A stretch of 64,000 nt of DNA from Sinorhizobium shofinae (GCA_001704765.1 MBFK01000004.1:148510-212509), one strand, 5' to 3'; positions 32,435 through 41,747 are shown, counted from the stretch's first letter. Translations and numbers: made by a program. The notes: a model not told the origin generated them from the letters alone.

Positions 32435-33397
32435 ATGAAGAAGATTCTCACGGCGGCGCTCGCAGCTGCCTCGATGGCATTGTCGGCGCCCGCCTTTGCC
32501 CAGGAGGATTATCCAAGCAGGCCGATCACGATACTGGTTCCCGCCGCCGCGGGCGGCCCGAGCGACACGGTCGCACGACTTGTCGCCGAGGCCATGAGGG
32601 CCGATCTCGGCCAGCAGGTCCTGATCGAGAACGCAGGCGGCGCAGGCGGCTCGCTCGGCGCCGGCCGCGTGGCTGCCTCAGAGCCCGATGGCTACACGCT
32701 ACTTCTCTACCATATCGGCGTCTCGACCTTCGGCGCGCTCTATCCTGAGCTCGCATACAAGCCGGGTGAAGCCTTCGATTCGGTTGGCCTGGTCACCGAG
32801 GTGCCGATGACGGTCGTCGGCAGGAAAGACCTGCCGGCTAAGGATTTGAAAGGGCTTCTTGAATACCTCAAAGGTCAAGGCGCGGGGGCAACCTTCGGAA
32901 CGGCTGGCGTCGGCGCCGTCTCTGATCTGTGCGGCAGACTGCTCGTGGAAGCGACCGGCGTTAAGCTCACGGTCGTCCCCTACAAGGGCACCGGCCCAGC
33001 CATGACCGACCTTGTCGGCGGCCAGATCGACATGATGTGCGATCAGACCACAAACACCGTCAACCAGATCAACGGCGGCGAGATCAAGCCCTATGCGGTG
33101 ACTACCAAGGAACGCATCCCGGTACTGCCCGATGTCCCGACGCTCAACGAGAGCGGCGTGAAAGATTTCGAGATCACCGCCTGGCACGCGATCTGGGCAC
33201 CCAGGGGCACGCCTGAACCGATCCGTAAGAAACTCTCTGCGGCGCTCCAGAAGGCGCTGACGAGCCAGACGGTGATCGATCGCTTCGCCTCTCTCGGAAC
33301 CGCTCCGGTTGCGGCGGAGCTCGCTACCCCAGCGGCACTCGACGAACGGTTCAAGTCCGAAATCGAGCGCTGGGGCAAGCTCCTCGCTGCGAACTAA
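32435..33397 (+). CDS. Tripartite tricarboxylate transporter substrate-binding protein (TctC/Bug family)
   Basis: Periplasmic binding protein of 320 residues. The signal peptide MKKILTAALAAASMALSAPA is cleaved after AFA; mature protein begins EDYPSRPITILVPAAAGGPSD with the typical beta-strand-loop that holds carboxylate ligands, and YKGTGPAMTDLVGGQIDMM follows the second strand. GGGAGG precedes the ATG at 32435. Its membrane partners tctB/tctA are absent or reduced to a fragment at 34.9-35.2 kb, so this copy may be an orphan. The gene next to it (ttuC) suggests tartrate or malate as substrate. Confidence 0.92.
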   Translation: MKKILTAALAAASMALSAPAFAQEDYPSRPITILVPAAAGGPSDTVARLVAEAMRADLGQQVLIENAGGAGGSLGAGRVAASEPDGYTLLLYHIGVSTFGALYPELAYKPGEAFDSVGLVTEVPMTVVGRKDLPAKDLKGLLEYLKGQGAGATFGTAGVGAVSDLCGRLLVEATGVKLTVVPYKGTGPAMTDLVGGQIDMMCDQTTNTVNQINGGEIKPYAVTTKERIPVLPDVPTLNESGVKDFEITAWHAIWAPRGTPEPIRKKLSAALQKALTSQTVIDRFASLGTAPVAAELATPAALDERFKSEIERWGKLLAAN

Positions 33398-33468
33398 CCT
33401 CTCACCTTCACATCGGTGGCACCGTATTGTGACGGATACGGTGTCGCTCACAAAAGAGGACCGAATCC

Positions 33469-34542
33469 ATGCAGCACTACAAGATCGCGGCAATCCCGGC
33501 GGACGGCATTGGGCCCGAAGTTATCGCGGCCGGTCTCCAGGCCTTGGAGGCGCTCGAGCGGCGCGAAGGCACCTTCAAGCTCGACGTGACCATGTTTGAC
33601 TGGGGGTCGGACTATTACAAGAAACACGGCGCCATGATGCCGGCCGACGGCCCGGAGAGGCTGAAGAGCTTCGACGCCATCTTTTTCGGTGCCGTCGGAG
33701 CGCCCGATGTGCCGGATCACATCACCCTCTGGGGACTCCGGCTGCCGATCTGCCAGGGCTTCGACCAGTACGCGAATGTCCGGCCGACCAAGGTTCTTCC
33801 GGGCATCGCCTCGCCGCTGGCGGCCGTTGGCCCTGGTGATCTCGACTGGGTCATCGTCCGCGAGAATTCGGAAGGCGAATATTCCGGCATTGGTGGCCGA
33901 GCACATCGTGGTCACCCCGAGGAGGTCGGAACGGAGGTCGCGATATTCACCCGCACTGGCGTCACGCGCATCATGCGATACGCGTTCAAGTTGGCGCAGT
34001 CCCGGCCGCGCAAGCTGCTCACGGTCGTCACCAAGTCAAACGCCCAGCGGCACGGCATGGTCATGTGGGATGAGATTGCCGCGGAGGTTGCGAAGGAATT
34101 CCCCGATGTGACTTGGGACAAAATGCTGGTCGACGCAATGACCGCCCGCATGACCCTGAAGCCCCGCAGCCTCGACACGATCGTTGCGACGAACCTCCAC
34201 GCCGATATCCTGTCAGACCTCGCCGGCGCCCTTGCCGGGAGCCTCGGCGTGGCGCCGACGGCCAACATCGATCCGGAACGGCGCTATCCGTCCATGTTCG
34301 AGCCCATCCACGGCTCCGCTTTCGACATCACCGGCAAGGGCATTGCCAATCCGGTCGCAACCTTCTGGACGGCTGCTCAAATGCTCGGACACCTGGGCGA
34401 GGCCGCAGCGGCGGCGCGGCTGATGCAGGCGGTGGAAGCGGTTACCGGCGCCGGAATCCTAACGCCCGACGTCGGCGGCAAGGCGACAACGCAGGAAGTG
34501 ACCGATGCCGTCTGCGAAGCAATCCGCCGTTCCAACATCTAG
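33469..34542 (+). CDS. ttuC: Tartrate dehydrogenase/decarboxylase family (TtuC-like)
   Basis: NAD-dependent beta-decarboxylating dehydrogenase of 357 residues, related to isopropylmalate dehydrogenase. The N-terminal AAIPADGIGPEVIAAGLQAL, the substrate loop IVRENSEGEYSGIGG, the metal-binding Asp in LHADILSDLAGALAGSLG and the NAD loop EPIHGSAFDITGKGIANPVA are intact. It acts on tartrate or D-malate; which of them cannot be decided. It follows the binding-protein gene by 71 bases and precedes a wrecked glycerate kinase gene, the classical ttu order. Confidence 0.88.
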   Translation: MQHYKIAAIPADGIGPEVIAAGLQALEALERREGTFKLDVTMFDWGSDYYKKHGAMMPADGPERLKSFDAIFFGAVGAPDVPDHITLWGLRLPICQGFDQYANVRPTKVLPGIASPLAAVGPGDLDWVIVRENSEGEYSGIGGRAHRGHPEEVGTEVAIFTRTGVTRIMRYAFKLAQSRPRKLLTVVTKSNAQRHGMVMWDEIAAEVAKEFPDVTWDKMLVDAMTARMTLKPRSLDTIVATNLHADILSDLAGALAGSLGVAPTANIDPERRYPSMFEPIHGSAFDITGKGIANPVATFWTAAQMLGHLGEAAAAARLMQAVEAVTGAGILTPDVGGKATTQEVTDAVCEAIRRSNI

Positions 34543-34570
34543 GTACTCGGCCGGACGAGAGGGAGCTTCG

Positions 34571-34887
34571 ATGCAGGCCTCAACATTCCCCCGATCCGCG
34601 GCAAGGGCGCTCCTCCTCGATCTCTTCCAGGCGGCCGTGCGGAGTGCCGATCCGATGCGCGTATAGCCGCCGTCCCTGCCCGAAAAGCCCCGTGGGCGCT
34701 GCATCGTTGTCGGTGCCGGCAAGTCGGCCGCCTTGATGGCGAAGGCCGTCGAAGACGCCTGGCCCGATGTCGATCTGTCGGGTTGTGTCGTGACACGTCA
34801 GGGCCACGCCGTCGCCGCGAAACGGATCGAGGCGATCGACGCCGGGCATCCCGTGCCGGACGCAACGAGCTTCGAAGCCGCCCGGTT
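34571..34887 (+). pseudogene. Glycerate 2-kinase (TtuD) N-terminal remnant with in-frame stop
   Basis: The frame from the ATG at 34571 reads MQASTFPRSARALLLDLFQA, meets TAG at 34664-34666 and continues in the same frame with CIVVGAGKSAALMAKAVE, VVTRQGHAV and IDAGHPVPDATS. This matches the start of glycerate 2-kinases (MOFRL type), which normally exceed 400 residues. After about 105 codons the similarity ends and a TctA fragment begins without change of frame. Both the nonsense codon and the fusion rule out a working kinase. Confidence 0.82.
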
Positions 34888-35172
34888 CATTCCGCTGCTC
34901 ACACTTGGTATCCCGGCCCATCCGGTGATGGCGCTAATCATTGGCGCCTTCATCCTGCAGGGAATCACATCGGGCCCAACCGTCATCGAAGATCAGCCGG
35001 CACTTTTCTGGGGCATCCTCGCCTCCATGTGGATCGGCAACATCATGCTCGTCATCCTCAATCTGCCGCTCATCGGTCTATGGGTGAAGGTGCTGACGAT
35101 CCCCTACCGCGTGCTCTTTCCCGCGATCGTCGTCTTCGCCTCGATTGGCTGTCCTGCTCACCATCATCTTAG
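34888..35172 (+). pseudogene. Fragment of TctA-type tripartite tricarboxylate transporter permease
   Basis: Directly after the ttuD remnant the frame encodes PLLTLGIPAHPVMALIIGAF, PTVIEDQPALFWGILASMWI and GNIMLVILNLPLIGLWVKVL, the conserved central/C-terminal membrane part of TctA. A further lesion follows FASIGC: VLLTIIL resumes in another frame near 35151. The 5' two thirds of tctA and its tctB partner are missing. With the intact tctC-like gene 1.5 kb upstream, this looks like the remains of one ttu-tct operon after internal deletion. Confidence 0.82.
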
Positions 35173-35196
35173 GCCCTTGCGCTCCGTTGCAAGCGC

Positions 35197-36693
35197 TCAC
35201 CTGCCTGTAGGCTTCGCTACAGTTCCGCCGGAGCAAGCGGCTTGCGGGCCGGACCATGGATCACCGACCCCATCCGATGCGAAGATCGAGCCGTGGCAGG
35301 GGCAATCCCAGGTGCGATCGGCATTGTTCCAAGTGACCGTGCAGCCCTTATGTGTGCAAGACGCGGAAACAGCACGCAAGGACCCATCACTATCCCGGCA
35401 GACCGCGATCTTCTCGTCGCCTCTCAGGATGACGCCGCCTTCACGGGGCCGGATGTCGTTCGTGCTGCGGACGATCGACTGGCTGTCGCCATTCTTGTGA
35501 AAGTCCTTGGGATAAGGCCGGGTCGGGTCATATAGGCTCCGCCAAGGACTGGAGTGGCCCAGGATCGTGTCCGCGATCATCATGCCAGCCGCGGTCCCAT
35601 TGCTGATCCCCCAGGCGTTAAACCCCGTGGCGATATGAAAGCCCGGAGCCTGCTCGGGATCGGGTTCGCCGACATAGGGCACTCGATCCGCCGTGTCGTA
35701 GTCCTCGTTGCACCACCGCCAGGCGACATCCCCGACGGCCCAGCTCTTCCGCGCCCATTCCTCCAACTCGACGAAGCGTGCCGCGACGTTCCCGTCCTGA
35801 CCGGTATTGAACTTCGGGCCTAGTACAACAAGAAGTGGGCTCGTTCCATCCGAGCCCGTCCGTATCGAGTGCGTGGGGTCGTCGACGCCTATGAACATGC
35901 CATCGACGACGAGCGGGTCGTCGACACGGAAGGCCATCGCGGTATGGCATCGTGGCTGTGTCCGGTTCGCCATGCCGACCGGACTCTTCACCGTCATGTT
36001 GGTCGCAACGACGACGTGTTCCGCATGAACCGTCCCGCTAGCGGTAACGGCGCGCCATCGGCTGGCCTCGCCTATCAGTATCGCTCGGCTGTGTTCGTAT
36101 ATGCGCCCGCCCTGGTCCACCACCGCCTTCGCCAGACCGACGAGATATTTCGCCGGGTTGAATTGCGCCTGGTCGGAAAAGCAAAGCGCGCCCGTGGTTT
36201 CGAAGGGGAGCGGTGCGCGATCGAGCACCTGCGCCTGCAGCCCGACTTGGCGTGCAGCCTCTGCCTCGGCCACGATCTCTTCGCGTCCTTTTGGGCTTAT
36301 GGTGTAGGTATAGGCATCCTTGCGCTCCAGATCGCAGGCGATGGCATACTCCCGAATCCAGTCCTTGAGCAGCGCCGCTCCTGCCGTGTTGGCGTCGGCA
36401 TAGCTACGCGCCGTCGCCAAATCGAGGATGTCGATGAGATGGCGATAGATCAAAGCGTGCTGCGTCGTAATTTTCGCCGTCGCGCGGCCCGTCACCTGTC
36501 GACCGATCTCCAGCGCTTCGACCAGGATCACGGAACGTCCGGCCTCGCGAAGACGAAGCGCCGTCGTGAGCCCGACGATCCCGCCTCCAACGACAACTGT
36601 TTCGGCATGGATCGAGCTGTCGAGCGGAGAATAGCCCGCCGAGCCGGCGCCAGCCACCCAGCAGCTTCCGCGATTTCCTGGCAGATTGACCAT
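35197..36693 (-). CDS. FAD-dependent oxidoreductase with C-terminal Rieske domain (3' frameshift)
   Basis: A 498-residue protein: a DAO-type FAD domain (TVVVGGGIVGLTTALRLREA at about residues 32-51) followed by a Rieske 2Fe-2S domain with both ligand boxes, CTHKGC and CPCHGS, near residues 450-470. The family is widespread in soil bacteria; substrate unknown. The last 25 residues differ from relatives. In the alternative frame the end reads SVIHGPARKPLAPAEL and stops at 35217, the usual Rieske tail, so one extra C in the run at 35268-35271 shifts the frame. The cluster ligands lie before the shift, so activity may survive. The annotated end follows the sequence as given. Confidence 0.85.
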   Translation of the reverse strand: MVNLPGNRGSCWVAGAGSAGYSPLDSSIHAETVVVGGGIVGLTTALRLREAGRSVILVEALEIGRQVTGRATAKITTQHALIYRHLIDILDLATARSYADANTAGAALLKDWIREYAIACDLERKDAYTYTISPKGREEIVAEAEAARQVGLQAQVLDRAPLPFETTGALCFSDQAQFNPAKYLVGLAKAVVDQGGRIYEHSRAILIGEASRWRAVTASGTVHAEHVVVATNMTVKSPVGMANRTQPRCHTAMAFRVDDPLVVDGMFIGVDDPTHSIRTGSDGTSPLLVVLGPKFNTGQDGNVAARFVELEEWARKSWAVGDVAWRWCNEDYDTADRVPYVGEPDPEQAPGFHIATGFNAWGISNGTAAGMMIADTILGHSSPWRSLYDPTRPYPKDFHKNGDSQSIVRSTNDIRPREGGVILRGDEKIAVCRDSDGSLRAVSASCTHKGCTVTWNNADRTWDCPCHGSIFASDGVGDPWSGPQAACSGGTVAKPTGR

Positions 36694-37022
36694 TCTGGCG
36701 GTGTCCTCGGTTAGATGGTTTCGATAACCACGGCAGTTCGGGAATGTTCCGCGCTGATCGCCTTCGCCTGATGACGGTGACGAACGGGCCGCCTGCTAGG
36801 GAGCTTGCTCGTTGCGAATTGAACCTACGAAAACGAGATCGCCATTAGTCCCTGGCACGGACCACGGTTTGTTGTTTACTGCTTGCTCGTGGGCCAATGT
36901 GAGGCCATTCTGAGATCGGATCCTGGCTGTACGGTAAGCGAGGAGATCAGGCCTTGCTGCGACCTCGAAGCACTGCCGTGCTGCCTTTTCTCGGCCGATC
37001 CCTGAGGCGAGGAGGTTGTCCA
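36694..37022. other. Gap without a supportable gene
   Basis: About 330 bases between the divergent oxidoreductase and peroxiredoxin genes. A 75-codon minus-strand frame (36796-37023) has no family similarity and no ribosome binding site. The region probably carries both promoters; none could be assigned. Confidence 0.4.
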
Positions 37023-37703
37023 ATGTCTATGCATCATATCGACCGTCCGTTACAACCGGGCGACCAAGCTCCGAACTTTGTGCTGGATGCGATCTCGCGC
37101 GAGGGCAAGATCGCGCTGAATGATTTTCGCGGCCGCAGTCCGTTGTTGATCGGCTTGTATCGAGGCCTGCATTGTCCGTTCTGCCGCCGCCATGTCGCGG
37201 CGATGGCACAGCTCAACCCGGCACTGCGTGAGAAAGGCGTCCAATCTCTAGCGGTGGTAAACACCCCGGTCGAACGGGCGCGTCTGTACTTCCGTTACCA
37301 TCCGATAGCCGATCTTCTTGCTGCATCCGATCCGGCACGCGCTTCGCACCGCGCCTTCGGCTTGCCCATTCTCGAGTTCACCGAGAATGAGACCGACTGG
37401 CCATCCAAGGTCGGAATGGACGTGGTCATGACAATGCGGGTCGATCGGCCGGAAGAATTGCCCGAACCGATGAACCCGGCCACAGCAGGCGACCTACTCA
37501 GCGAGAAGGATAGGTATGAAATTACAGAAGCCGATAAGCAGGTCAGCATTGCCGGCCATATGCAGCTTGTCGGCCACTTCCTGCTCGATCGAGAAGGGGT
37601 GGTGCGCTGGAGCTTCACAGAAGTTGAAGAGGACGGCCGGAATGTGTGCCAAGCGCTGAACCCCGAAGAATTGATGTCGGCAGCTTCGCAAGTCGCACAT
37701 TGA
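37023..37703 (+). CDS. Peroxiredoxin/AhpC-TSA-like redox protein
   Basis: A 226-residue thioredoxin-fold protein. PLQPGDQAPNFVLDAIS opens the AhpC/TSA domain, and LHCPFCRRHVAAM holds a CxxC redox pair in the peroxidatic position, so it resembles thiol-peroxidase-like resolvers more than typical 2-Cys enzymes. No signal peptide is seen. AGGAGG lies 8 bases before the ATG at 37023. It could reduce organic peroxides or disulfides in the cytoplasm. The stop abuts a CoA-transferase remnant on the other strand. Confidence 0.82.
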   Translation: MSMHHIDRPLQPGDQAPNFVLDAISREGKIALNDFRGRSPLLIGLYRGLHCPFCRRHVAAMAQLNPALREKGVQSLAVVNTPVERARLYFRYHPIADLLAASDPARASHRAFGLPILEFTENETDWPSKVGMDVVMTMRVDRPEELPEPMNPATAGDLLSEKDRYEITEADKQVSIAGHMQLVGHFLLDREGVVRWSFTEVEEDGRNVCQALNPEELMSAASQVAH

Positions 37704-37802
37704 CCTGGGTCGGCGAGCGTCTGGCCGATCCAGGGACCGGCCAGGATGGGGCAAGTTCGACGACTTTCGGGCCTGCGAGCGGCGCGCCACTCGAGCCGCT
37801 CG
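37704..37802 (-). pseudogene. N-terminal stub of a family III (CaiB/BaiF) CoA-transferase
   Basis: Immediately after the gcdH stop on the minus strand, one frame reads SGAPLAGPKVVELA and another reads ILAGPWIGQTLADPG. Joined by restoring one base (relatives read VVELARILAGPW), they match the first ~30 residues of family III CoA-transferases, whose genes often follow gcdH. The rest is gone: the sequence runs into the 3' end of the peroxiredoxin gene. It is a clear deletion scar. Confidence 0.72.
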
Positions 37803-39024
37803 TCAGAAGAATGCCTGAATGCCGGTCTGGGCGCGCCCGAGGATCAGTGCATGGACGTCATGCGTGCCCTCATAGGTGTTCACCGTTTCGAGGTTCTGCG
37901 CATGGCGCATCACGTGGTATTCGATCTGGATGCCGTTGCCGCCATGCATGTCGCGCGCAGCCCGAGCGATGTCGAGTGCCTTGCCGCAATTGTTGCGCTT
38001 GACGAGCGAGATCATTTCCGGGGAGAATTTATCTTCATCCATCAACCGACCGACGCGAAGCGAGGCCTGAAGTCCAAGCGCGATCTCTGTCTGCATGTCG
38101 GCTAGCTTCTTCTGGAAAAGCTGGGTGCCGGCGAGCGGCTTGCCGAACTGGATCCGGTCGAGCCCGTATTGGCGCGCACGGTACCAGCAATCCTCGGCGG
38201 CGCCGAGCACGCCCCAGGAAATGCCGTAGCGGGCCCGATTGAGGCAGCCGAACGGCCCCTTTAGACCCGAGACATTCGGCAGCAGCGCCTCCTCGCCGAC
38301 CTCGACGCCGTCCATAACGATTTCACCGGTGATCGAGGCACGCAGCGACAGCTTGCCGCCGATCTTCGGGGCCGAAAGTCCCTTCATGCCCTTTTCCAGG
38401 ATGAAGCCGCGGATCTGGCCGGCATGCGCCTCCGATTTCGCCCAGACGACGAAAACATCGGCAATCGGCGCATTGGAGATCCACATCTTGGAGCCGCGCA
38501 GGCGATAGCCGCCGTCGATCTTCTCGGCGCGGGTCTTCATCGATCCCGGATCGGAGCCGGCATCCGGCTCGGTCAGACCGAAACAACCGATCAGCTCACC
38601 CGTAACGAGGCCTGGCAGAAATTTGTCGCGCTGTTCTTCCGAGCCATAGGCGTAGATGGGAAAGATCACCAGCGATGGACTGTACGCTCATCATCGAGCG
38701 GTAGCCGGAATCGATGCGCTCGACTTCGCGCGCCACAAGTCCGTAGGCAACGTAATTCGCACCGGCCGCGCCATACTTTTCCGGAAGCGTCACGCCGAGA
38801 AGCCCTGCCTGACCCATAAGCCGGAAGAGACCGGGATCGGTCTTCTCCTCGAGATAGGCGTCCTGCACGTGCGGCATAAGCTCGGCCTCGGCAAATGCCT
38901 TCGCCGCATCGCGGATCATACGCTCTTCGTCGGAAAGCTGATCGTCGAGAAGGAAAGGATCGTCCCAAACAAATACGCTGCTCTGGGACCAATGGGCGGC
39001 GACTTTGGCTGGATTTGCGGTCAC
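37803..39024 (-). pseudogene. gcdH: Glutaryl-CoA dehydrogenase, frameshifted
   Basis: Acyl-CoA dehydrogenase family FAD enzyme that would decarboxylate glutaryl-CoA to crotonyl-CoA in lysine and aromatic breakdown. The N-terminal frame (GTG near 39024, [20 protein letters not shown]) runs to YRSMMSVQS; the C-terminal frame resumes with [20 protein letters not shown] and continues through [34 protein letters not shown] and the catalytic-Glu region [20 protein letters not shown]. One extra base, the T at 38676, explains the break (VQSS-LVIFP expected). Everything else is intact, so the lesion is recent or a sequencing error. The start is uncertain. Confidence 0.85.
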
Positions 39025-39191
39025 GGGCTTTTCCTCGCGTGAAGAACGATATGGAAAACGGAAGCGGCGTTCCATGTAGATAACGATTGTTCTTCCGGAG
39101 AAATAACCCTATTTTGCGTTATCTTCATGCATGGAATACATAGGTGAGATGCGCCCGACAGTCTCCTGTCGGCCTTTGAGGCCGTCTTGCC

Positions 39192-40030
39192 TCAGGAGGA
39201 GGCCTCCGCAGCAAGCCAGCTGCGGAATGCTTCGAGCGGCGGATAGTTGGCCCGTGCCCTGGGCCACACCAGCCAATAGGTTCCGGACCCGGGAACCGAC
39301 CGCTTCAGAAGCGGCACAAGGCGCTGCTCCTCTATCTCGATGTCGGCGAGATAATCCGGAAGCAGAGCTACTCCGAGGCCCGAAATGGCGGCTTGCGTCA
39401 TTGTTGCGAATTGGTCGAGCAACATTCCTGTCACGCTCGGCGCTTCGGCGCCTTGCGCGGCAAACCAAATCTCCCATGCATTCGACCGCGTCTCAAGCTG
39501 CAAAAGCGGCAGACCCGCCATGTCATGAACAGTGCGAACCGGGAGTTCAGCTAGGAGTGCTGGAGAGATGCAGGCGGTCAAGCGCTCCTCGAATAGCTTC
39601 ATGTGCCCCGCGTCGCGCCAATCGTCCGCTCCGAAATGTATTGCCGCATCGAAGCCCTCGGCGGCAAAATTGAATCGCTTGAGGCGTGTCGCGAGGTTGA
39701 TCGTCACGCCGGGGTTCCTGGTGAGAAACTTGCTGAGGCGCGGCGCCAGCCACCGCGTGCCGAAGGCTGGCAGGATTGCGAGCGACAGGGCGCCGCCGCC
39801 AGGATTGGCTGAAAACTCCATGCTGCCGCGTTGAATGAGATCAAGCGCCCGGGTCACGTCCCGCCCATAGGCCTGGGCGGCTTCAGTCGGAATGAGCCTC
39901 TGCCGATGGCGTTCGAAAAGCGGCCTCCCGAGCTGCTCTTCCAGGTTCTGAATGAGGCGGCTGACAGTGCTTTGCGTCAGATTGACCTCTCGCGCCGCTG
40001 CCGAGATGGAGCCGGTACGCCCCCGCTTCA
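39192..40030 (-). pseudogene. LysR-family regulator (GcdR-like), 5' truncated
   Basis: The frame encodes GSISAAAREVNLTQSTVSRL (helix-turn-helix), GRPLFERHRQRLIPTEAA and a full effector domain (LAILPAFGTRWLAPRLSKFL to AFRSWLAAEASS). The position before gcdH suits GcdR-type regulators. However, only about eight codons precede the GSIS segment before the frame runs into the end of panD, and no ATG, GTG or TTG is available there; the first in-frame start is the GTG at 39857, after the DNA-binding domain. The first 8-10 residues and the promoter seem to have been deleted. Confidence 0.72.
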
Positions 40031-40054
40031 GCCCCGCGCACGCCTTTGTTGCGG

Positions 40055-40507
40055 CTATGTGCCGGCAACGGGGAGCGGGATCGGCTGCCTCCTATCCTCG
40101 TCATCGAGAATACTGAAAGTGTATTTGCCCTGCTGATCGAATTCGACAGAGTAGGTCAAACGATCGCGAATGTGGTTATTTTCGTCGAAGGTCAGCACCT
40201 TCGGCTTCAAATCCGAAATGCAGCTCTCGTCGAGATAGACCGAGTTGCAAATGATGACCTGATCGCCAGGCTGGCAGGTCCGGGCAGCAGCGCCGTTGAG
40301 GATGCAACACCTCGAGCCGCGTTCGCCGAGAATGACGTAGGTGGAAAGGCGCGCGCCAGAGTTCTTGTTCCAGATCTCGACGAACTCCATCGGCAGGATT
40401 CCCGCCGCCTCGCAGTGATCCGGGTCCAATGTGATGGAGCCATGATAATTGAGGTTGGCCTCGGTCACGTAAATACCGTGAAGTTTGCCAGCGACCAGTT
40501 TTCTCAT
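40055..40507 (-). CDS. panD: Aspartate 1-decarboxylase
   Basis: Pyruvoyl enzyme that makes beta-alanine for pantothenate. It has 150 residues, about 20 longer than the usual form. [19 protein letters not shown] leads to the self-cleavage site in HGSITLD (Gly-Ser), and [11 protein letters not shown] and [19 protein letters not shown] follow. The serine that becomes the pyruvoyl group is present. GGGGAGG lies just before the ATG at 40507. Its 3' end abuts the truncated LysR gene. No panBC partners are nearby. Confidence 0.92.
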   Translation of the reverse strand: MRKLVAGKLHGIYVTEANLNYHGSITLDPDHCEAAGILPMEFVEIWNKNSGARLSTYVILGERGSRCCILNGAAARTCQPGDQVIICNSVYLDESCISDLKPKVLTFDENNHIRDRLTYSVEFDQQGKYTFSILDDEDRRQPIPLPVAGT

Positions 40508-40729
40508 ATTCCTCCCCTCGCTTCCGTCACGTTCTCATAGAGCAACGGTTGCTGGAGTGAAAGTGACGCCCTGCACGGCGCGCACTCGCTGGACAGCGCG
40601 TCGAATATGCCGATGATGCCGGAGTTGTAGCGCGCCCTCGCCGTGCCAGGAAGCGTCAACGGTTAAGGCGTGGCAAGCAGCCTCAGCTATGATACGGGCT
40701 AGAAGATCGAAACTACAGAATGTCGGGCG

Positions 40730-41176
40730 ATGAACCTCTACAGCTACAAGAAGGACCCGGCGGTCCCGCCCCTTCCGGATGAGCGACCCCTCTTAGTTTT
40801 CGACGCTGAGTGCGTCTTCTGTTCCGGCTGGGTCAAATTCGCGCTGAAGCACGACAGAGGTGCGAAGTATCGGTTCGCGGCGGCGCAGTCGGAAGTCGGT
40901 AGAGCGCTCTATCGACACTACGGGCTCGACGACCGTGACTACGAGACAAACCTGTTTCTCGAGGACGGTCGGGCTCATCTTCGTTCGGCGGCCACAATTC
41001 GGTTCGTTGCCGGCTTGGGCTTTCCTTGGTCGATCTGCCGCCTATTCCTTCTCGTCCCGCAAAAGTGGGCGGACGCGCTCTATCTCTTCGTCGCCCGCAA
41101 CCGGTACCGGCTTGCCGGGAGGACCACGACCTGTTTCGTTCCGAGCTCGGAAAATAGACACCGCTTCATCCTGTAG
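40730..41176 (+). CDS. DCC-family (DUF393) thiol-disulfide oxidoreductase-like protein
   Basis: A 148-residue protein of the DCC family, named after the DxxCxxC motif, here LLVFDAECVFCSGWVKFAL. The downstream helix FAAAQSEVGRALYRHYGL and the conserved aromatic-rich segment GFPWSICRLFLLVPQKWADA are typical. The function is unknown; a thiol redox role is assumed from the two cysteines. It overlaps the 3' end of the PTS IIA-like gene on the other strand by nearly 100 bases as annotated, or by about 10 if that gene carries a frameshift. Confidence 0.85.
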   Translation: MNLYSYKKDPAVPPLPDERPLLVFDAECVFCSGWVKFALKHDRGAKYRFAAAQSEVGRALYRHYGLDDRDYETNLFLEDGRAHLRSAATIRFVAGLGFPWSICRLFLLVPQKWADALYLFVARNRYRLAGRTTTCFVPSSENRHRFIL

Positions 41177-41706
41177 GGGCCGCGTGGCTCTGGGCGTCCC
41201 ACAGGCGGAAGCTGTCGCGCCACACGCGGTCCGGCGCCTTGCGGCCTTTCGCCCTCAGCACCCTCGTCCAAGAGCGCAAGATACATTTCCTCCGGCTCCG
41301 ATGCCGCACGTATCGCTCTCAGGGTTTCCGGCGAGCGCAGCTTTCTCGCGATCGCCGCGAGGACATTCAAGTGAGTGGCGTTGCCGTCGGTGGGCGTCAG
41401 CAGGAAGTAGACGATATCCACCGGGATGTCATCGATGGATTCGAAATCGATCGGTTTCTTAAGGCGCACAAAGTGGATGAACGGGGCCGCAATCCCGCGA
41501 AGGGGCGCATGTGGTATCGCAATTCCTTCGCCGATCCCCGTGGAACCAAGCTTTTCTCGGTTGCTCAGCGCGCGGAATATCTCGCCCTCATCTATACCGA
41601 GGGCCCTGCTTGCGCTTTCCGAAAAGCGATGAAGGAGTTGCGCTTTCGACGCAGCGGCGAGATCGATGACGACGCGCTGCGGAGTGAGAATTTCAGATAT
41701 GTTCAT
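41080..41706 (-). CDS. PTS IIA-like (PtsN-type) protein next to kdpDE
   Basis: A 208-residue protein whose first ~150 residues form a fructose/nitrogen-type EIIA domain. The phosphorylatable histidine is in GIAIPHAPLRG, preceded by the REKLGSTGIGEG loop. The ATG at 41706 gives the normal MNISEILTPQRVV start. The tail after LLDEGAEG is unlike relatives; a shifted frame would end at 41166 beside the converging gene, so a late frameshift is possible. EIIA-Ntr proteins are known to affect KdpD signalling and K+ transport, and its place just after kdpE supports such a role. Confidence 0.8.
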   Translation of the reverse strand: MNISEILTPQRVVIDLAAASKAQLLHRFSESASRALGIDEGEIFRALSNREKLGSTGIGEGIAIPHAPLRGIAAPFIHFVRLKKPIDFESIDDIPVDIVYFLLTPTDGNATHLNVLAAIARKLRSPETLRAIRAASEPEEMYLALLDEGAEGERPQGAGPRVARQLPPVGRPEPRGPYRMKRCLFSELGTKQVVVLPASRYRLRATKR

Positions 41707-41747
41707 GATGCACACGCGTCCCGAATGATTGTGACCGAACGGCAACC

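Noticed and set aside
36796..37023. 75-codon minus-strand frame between the Rieske and peroxiredoxin genes
   Set aside because: No ribosome binding site, no family, and its start overlaps the opposite gene's start.
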